A stretch of DNA of 64,000 nucleotides. It comes from Clytia hemisphaerica. Its lineage: Eukaryota; Cnidaria; Hydrozoa; Leptothecata; Clytiidae. The position numbers and the translations under genes were made by a program. The stretch covers positions 1,266,059 to 1,330,058 of the forward strand of contig CACVBU010000532.1 in the NCBI GenBank assembly GCA_902728285.1. The letters are read 5' to 3'. The notes under the pieces are model-generated. The model was given only the letters and a program-made list of their open reading frames with translations, was not told where the DNA came from and ran no database searches. Below, piece after piece: positions 60,901 through 64,000 of the stretch; position 1 is the first letter of the stretch; each line of letters starts with the position of its first letter.

Positions 60901-63733
60901 TTTTGTAATATCTGCAAAAAATAGAAGCAAATGAGATTTCGGTTATGTAAAAATTTTATCGGTTCTTATTCGTAGGCTACCTTTTAGAAAAGACCTTTTT
61001 GCGTGGCTTGAATAAAGCTACCGATCCTCCTACGGAACTAAAGATACACATTGTCCGAAGGCATTCTAACACAAAAAATGGGTGGCAGATAAGATGTCTT
61101 ACTTTTCAACAACATCTTCATCTTGCAACTCGACGATTTGAACAGCTTTGTTCCATTGTCGTGCTTGGATGGCAGCGTCGATGGCTTTTTGTGAAGAACT
61201 GAAAAGAGAGAAGATGGAATATTGCGTATTAGCGTATTGCATGTTCGGGTTTAAACCTTGGTGAGGGTCTCACCTACGCACGTGAAAAAATATTTCGTTA
61301 TTTATGCAAATAGAGCCGTTCGATGCTACCTGCATGAGACATGTAAAGAGGTTCTCTCACCCAGCTTCAATGAAATGGTTGATAGCAGCGTCCAATTGTT
61401 TATGGAGCACTAAATGGTTTCCCCATTCTTCTTCAAGTTTGACAACTTCTCGTGGGAAGGAGGAGCGTGCTAACTCCACCGCTCGTCGATATGCTTTCCC
61501 TTTACGATACGCATCTAGTGCACGCTGGTCGGAACCGACTCTTTGGAACAGTTCGCCAGCCTGTAAAAAACATACTTGAATATTATAGAACTGAACGTAA
61601 CTTGTTTATGGGTTACGAAGGCGTGAACAAAGGAGTCTTATGATTGAGACTTCTCAAAGGGGAAATCCTTCCGGAGAAAAAGACATTCAATTATTTGTAG
61701 AAATAAGAGGGTTCCTTTTCTTGAGATCTATGGTTTTGATGATTTAGCATTTTATTTTGACTTCAAAGAATAAAATTAAAGCAGCTTTTTAATAGAACAT
61801 AACCAAAATCATTTCATGTCAATTAATAACATTAAACCATTAAAAATGAATTCCTTCATGACACACAGCACACAGCAAGCAATTTCTAAGAAAATCATGC
61901 GAAAACACATGATCATCAAGAAAATAATAATACTTTATATTTTACCTTTTCATAAAAGGATCCTTTCAGTAGAGCAGCAGCTATTCGTTCCAGAAGACCT
62001 TGGTCATTGGCAAGACTCTACAATCAAAGGTAAGAAGTTAATAATTTTAAACCTACAATCACCTTCGAAATATATTGAGATTTTAGTGTATTTTAACGTT
62101 TTTCAGAATTTAAAGTTCGGGCGAGAATTGCTATTTTAGCACTTCCACTTTCTTCCATTGAATATTTCGATTTTAGAGGGGTTTGGTGGCTTCTAAGCTA
62201 TATTCCAAGCCTCATTCGAGCAAATTTGATCTTTTAAATCCTGAGATCCTAAGGTCGTAAGTCTTAAGTCTCACGTTAAAACTTAGAGTTAAAACTTTTT
62301 ATTTTCAACTGTAGTTTAAGGCGCTTAAAAATCAATTGTGGTGTTCAAAATTACACCGGGAACTCCCCTTTGTCTCAAATATTTAGTGGATGATTCTAAG
62401 TTTGATCATCAAGATCCGGCTATCTATCTCTTTCATTTTATTGAACATTTGTTTATTAGTGAGAATTATGACAAGTTTGACTGAAATAGATTATTTGAGT
62501 GGTTAACAAGAATCTTGCGTTTGAAAAGGATTACCTGTACTCTGAGCGCCAGTCTTGCAGCACGTACGGGAAGGTTGGCTTTCATATACATATTGATGGC
62601 TTCCATGTATTCTCCATTGTTCTCTTTGACCTGCATTCAACAAAAGAAAAGATCGCCATTAAAAATAATATAAACAAAGAGAAACAGAGAGGATATATGT
62701 TTGTTAGACTTATAAAAAGAAAAAGTCATAAACTTTTGACTATATGACATTTTTCCAACCAATCATTTAAAAGATCCGCTCTGTTAACTAAATTTAAGGT
62801 TTTAACCTCTCCAGCTTTTTCTTCTTGGCCTGACTTCATCAAATATTGCAAGTAATAGCTTCTAAGGTTCTCTAGTTCTGGATGTCTTTTGGCTTCGGCG
62901 ATGGCCAAAGATTCATCCCACTTGTGAACTTCTTGGTACATCTCCATCGCTTCATCAACTTGTCCTTGTTCCAAGTAAATACTTTCTGCAAGTTTGAATT
63001 GTTTCTCAAAAATGGCCAGTTTGGCGCGAATAGTCGGATGATACATAGGATCTCCATAACTTGGGTTCAGTTCATCGATCAAGTCGTTGATTCCACGTAA
63101 ATAGCGAGCTTTAGAAACATCTCCTAGTGCAGCAAAACACCTACAAAGCAAAAATATATTTTGAAAAGTTTAAGAACCCCATTACAGAATCCTCTTAAAA
63201 GAGCCTTTGTAGAAAAAATGTTTCGGACTATGCATTGAATCATGATTGTTGGATCATATTTATGTCTTACCTTTCGGCGATGAAAAGCTCTTTATTCTCC
63301 ATGGCAACCTTGCTGAGAGTCTTCCACATAGCTTCTGTTTCAGGTGACATCTCCAATCCTTCCAGAAACGAAACAGCCCTGAACAAAATACAATTTTATA
63401 TCAGATTTCTGAGCAAAAAAAAGTAATACAACGAAGAAAAGACGACAGGTAAAATCTCTCAGTTGAAGCATTTTGAGAAGAAAATCTCAATAAAAAATAA
63501 CCCTTATCTTAATAAGTTTGTTTATGTTAAAAAATTTGCTGCAGCATTAGAAGATCAATGTCTTAAAATCTAATTAAAATAACCAATAAGACAAACCTAG
63601 CATAATCACCATCTTCCATAGCAGTTCCAAACTCGATTAGCCCTTCGTCTAATGTGTAATTGATCGATTGTACACCTTCTTGTACGATCACGTTTGTTTT
63701 ACCCTCGATCTTCTCAAGGTCTGTGATGTCACC
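45954..63733 (-). CDS. IFT172: Intraflagellar transport protein 172, C-terminal 1185 residues (5' part outside window)
   Basis: Exons: 63733-63597, 63378-63271, 63140-62807, 62630-62535, 62017-61946, 61560-61361, 61198-61103, 60911-60863, 60164-60075, 59820-59723, 59363-59303, 59083-59009, 58620-58504, 58237-58095, 57827-57669, 57438-57258, 57150-57094, 56987-56932, 56725-56494, 56287-56178, 55904-55841, 55615-55529, 52754-52638, 52175-52065, 51563-51447, 50489-50394, 48438-48379, 47813-47715, 47293-47140, 46540-46449, 46043-45954. All phases agree: 3558 nt including the stop. This is the TPR-like helical half of IFT172 without the N-terminal WD repeats. Landmarks: [97 protein letters not shown], ending NQAFSFG. 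It is an IFT-B peripheral subunit that acts at the ciliary tip. The intron at 52755-55528 holds a 2.5 kb foldback. Confidence 0.97.
49305..50186 (+). CDS. Intronless rhodopsin-like G protein-coupled receptor, nested in an IFT172 intron
   Basis: A single 293-codon frame with seven hydrophobic segments, near residues 12-36, 45-70, 85-108, 126-148, 165-185, 222-245 and 253-275. The segment-3 end reads TLDRLIAV (E/DRY variant, DRL) and segment 7 reads NPIIYIF (NPxxY). The third inner loop is long and basic ([19 protein letters not shown]), as expected for G-protein contact. No Cys is seen at the top of segment 3, so the usual extracellular disulphide appears absent. The C-tail is short and basic. 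Ligand unknown; it resembles lineage-expanded class A receptors of invertebrates. It lies antisense within IFT172 intron 50393-48439. Confidence 0.9.
   Translation: MNNEWIGGEMSLVIQGTCFLLNIMAFILLILICVIIHKAGLRDNQYYLIRFLTIADTLFSLNVILFVILVFVMKIEVEILTKLLGGTGYWVHWFSLTITIFLTLDRLIAVKHAIYYQTYVTKRRINKLLLLSAFLLAATVSSIYIFDDSKREINTVWHSKYNVVICTTCIRLLTGVCIIVFGKITRDVRNRNEARLAARYSSVMKREELQKSKKLRRSIKDIIHLNFWTCMFIIPSSISSILMLMDIGEHKELWIFSIFAFTALSVSNPIIYIFSFNKIRKFIFKRRRTNTSQ
52261..52597. mobile_element. MITE with GTAGGGGGCCATTCTTTAGG ends
   Basis: About 42-bp inverted ends, almost perfect; IFT172 intron between exons 52754-52638 and 52175-52065. No coding content. Confidence 0.82.
52973..55477. mobile_element. 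2.5 kb foldback element with internal tandem repeats
   Basis: Two arms of about 1.2 kb (52973-54200 and 54250-55477) are inverted copies meeting near 54225. Ends read GGGTAGATCGTCAA. Each arm includes about four tandem units of roughly 178 bp with the phrase CTCAAAAATGGTTTCAAATG. Flanks 52962-52972 and 55478-55488 match at 10 of 11 bases (TACTTGGAAxA), a likely target duplication. Size of duplication and long arms suggest a non-autonomous Mutator-like element; that is inference. Lies in an IFT172 intron. Confidence 0.88.
60189..60497. mobile_element. Inverted-repeat element with TTTCGCGGGCA motifs
   Basis: Ends carry two copies each of a CGCGGGCAGAAACTTTCGCG-like word in opposite orientation. 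The long plus frame over it (59955-60497) is not a gene. Lies in an IFT172 intron. Confidence 0.65.
62090..62370. repeat. Dispersed repeat shared with 23211-23440
   Basis: Shares GAGATCCTAAGGTCGTAAGT and neighbouring words with the block near 23350, in the same orientation; in an IFT172 intron. Confidence 0.7.
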
Positions 63734-64000
63734 CTAAACATGCAAGGAAAGTTTAACTTAACATTCCAAACCAGTGTCTTTTCAACTTTGATTTGAAATT
63801 CGAATAACAAATCCAGAATAAGGGTGCCTCGATCGTAGGCTAAACCGTGTAAAACAAGGGTCACAAAGTCAATTAATGTAATTTTTTATCATGAGAAAAT
63901 AATATAAAATCGATTTGCCAAGTCTTCATATTTGATTGAAGCTTTCATTGATCAAGGGTCTGGAATTGCAAATTTGTGAGTTGCTCCCAGATTTCTTGTT

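Noticed and set aside
63960-64000. Next upstream IFT172 exon at the window edge
   Set aside because: The 40 bases left do not translate into recognisable IFT172 sequence with a proper donor.

Overview
The window is animal nuclear DNA. Genes are split by many GT-AG introns, the sequence is AT-rich, and all five conserved genes have clear animal counterparts (TM9SF4, MAPK15, RPS7, RNASEH1, IFT172). IFT172 and MAPK15 point to a ciliated animal. The dense intron pattern, the intronless rhodopsin-like receptor and the many foldback elements fit an early-branching or slowly evolving invertebrate. A cnidarian is my best guess, but nothing here proves it.

Layout. 515-5626 (+): last 13 exons of TM9SF4. 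6808-11951 (+): a tyrosine-recombinase (Ngaro/DIRS-type) retrotransposon with a complete A1-ORFs-B1-A2-B2 split-repeat structure. 13394-21037 (-): a complete 12-exon MAPK15 (ERK7/8) of 460 codons. 24034-31781 (-): complete RPS7 (187 residues); its last intron carries box C/D snoRNA-like sequences, ten of them in a tandem array. 32207-41644 (+): RNASEH1, head-to-head with RPS7 and with two in-frame starts. 45954-63733 (-): 31 exons covering about the C-terminal 1185 residues of IFT172, whose 5' part lies beyond the window. An intronless receptor gene (49305-50186, +) sits inside an IFT172 intron on the opposite strand.

Between and inside the genes are many non-autonomous inverted-repeat elements. 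They include a TA-flanked family with four copies, a 2.5 kb foldback element with a likely 11-bp target duplication, nested foldbacks, and a perfect 42-bp hairpin. There are also a dispersed family tied to a TTCG microsatellite, a degenerate tRNA-like sequence, and two GC-richer islands with strong RNA folding potential.

The most interesting signal is in RPS7 intron 4. On the RPS7 sense strand each 121-128 bp unit carries a C box, a D box, and a conserved guide-like stretch antisense to a universal 28S rRNA segment (ACTGGGGCGG). I read it as an amplified intronic snoRNA family. Exon boundaries were deduced by hand from splice signals, reading phase and family similarity; the 5' and 3' untranslated ends were not determined.
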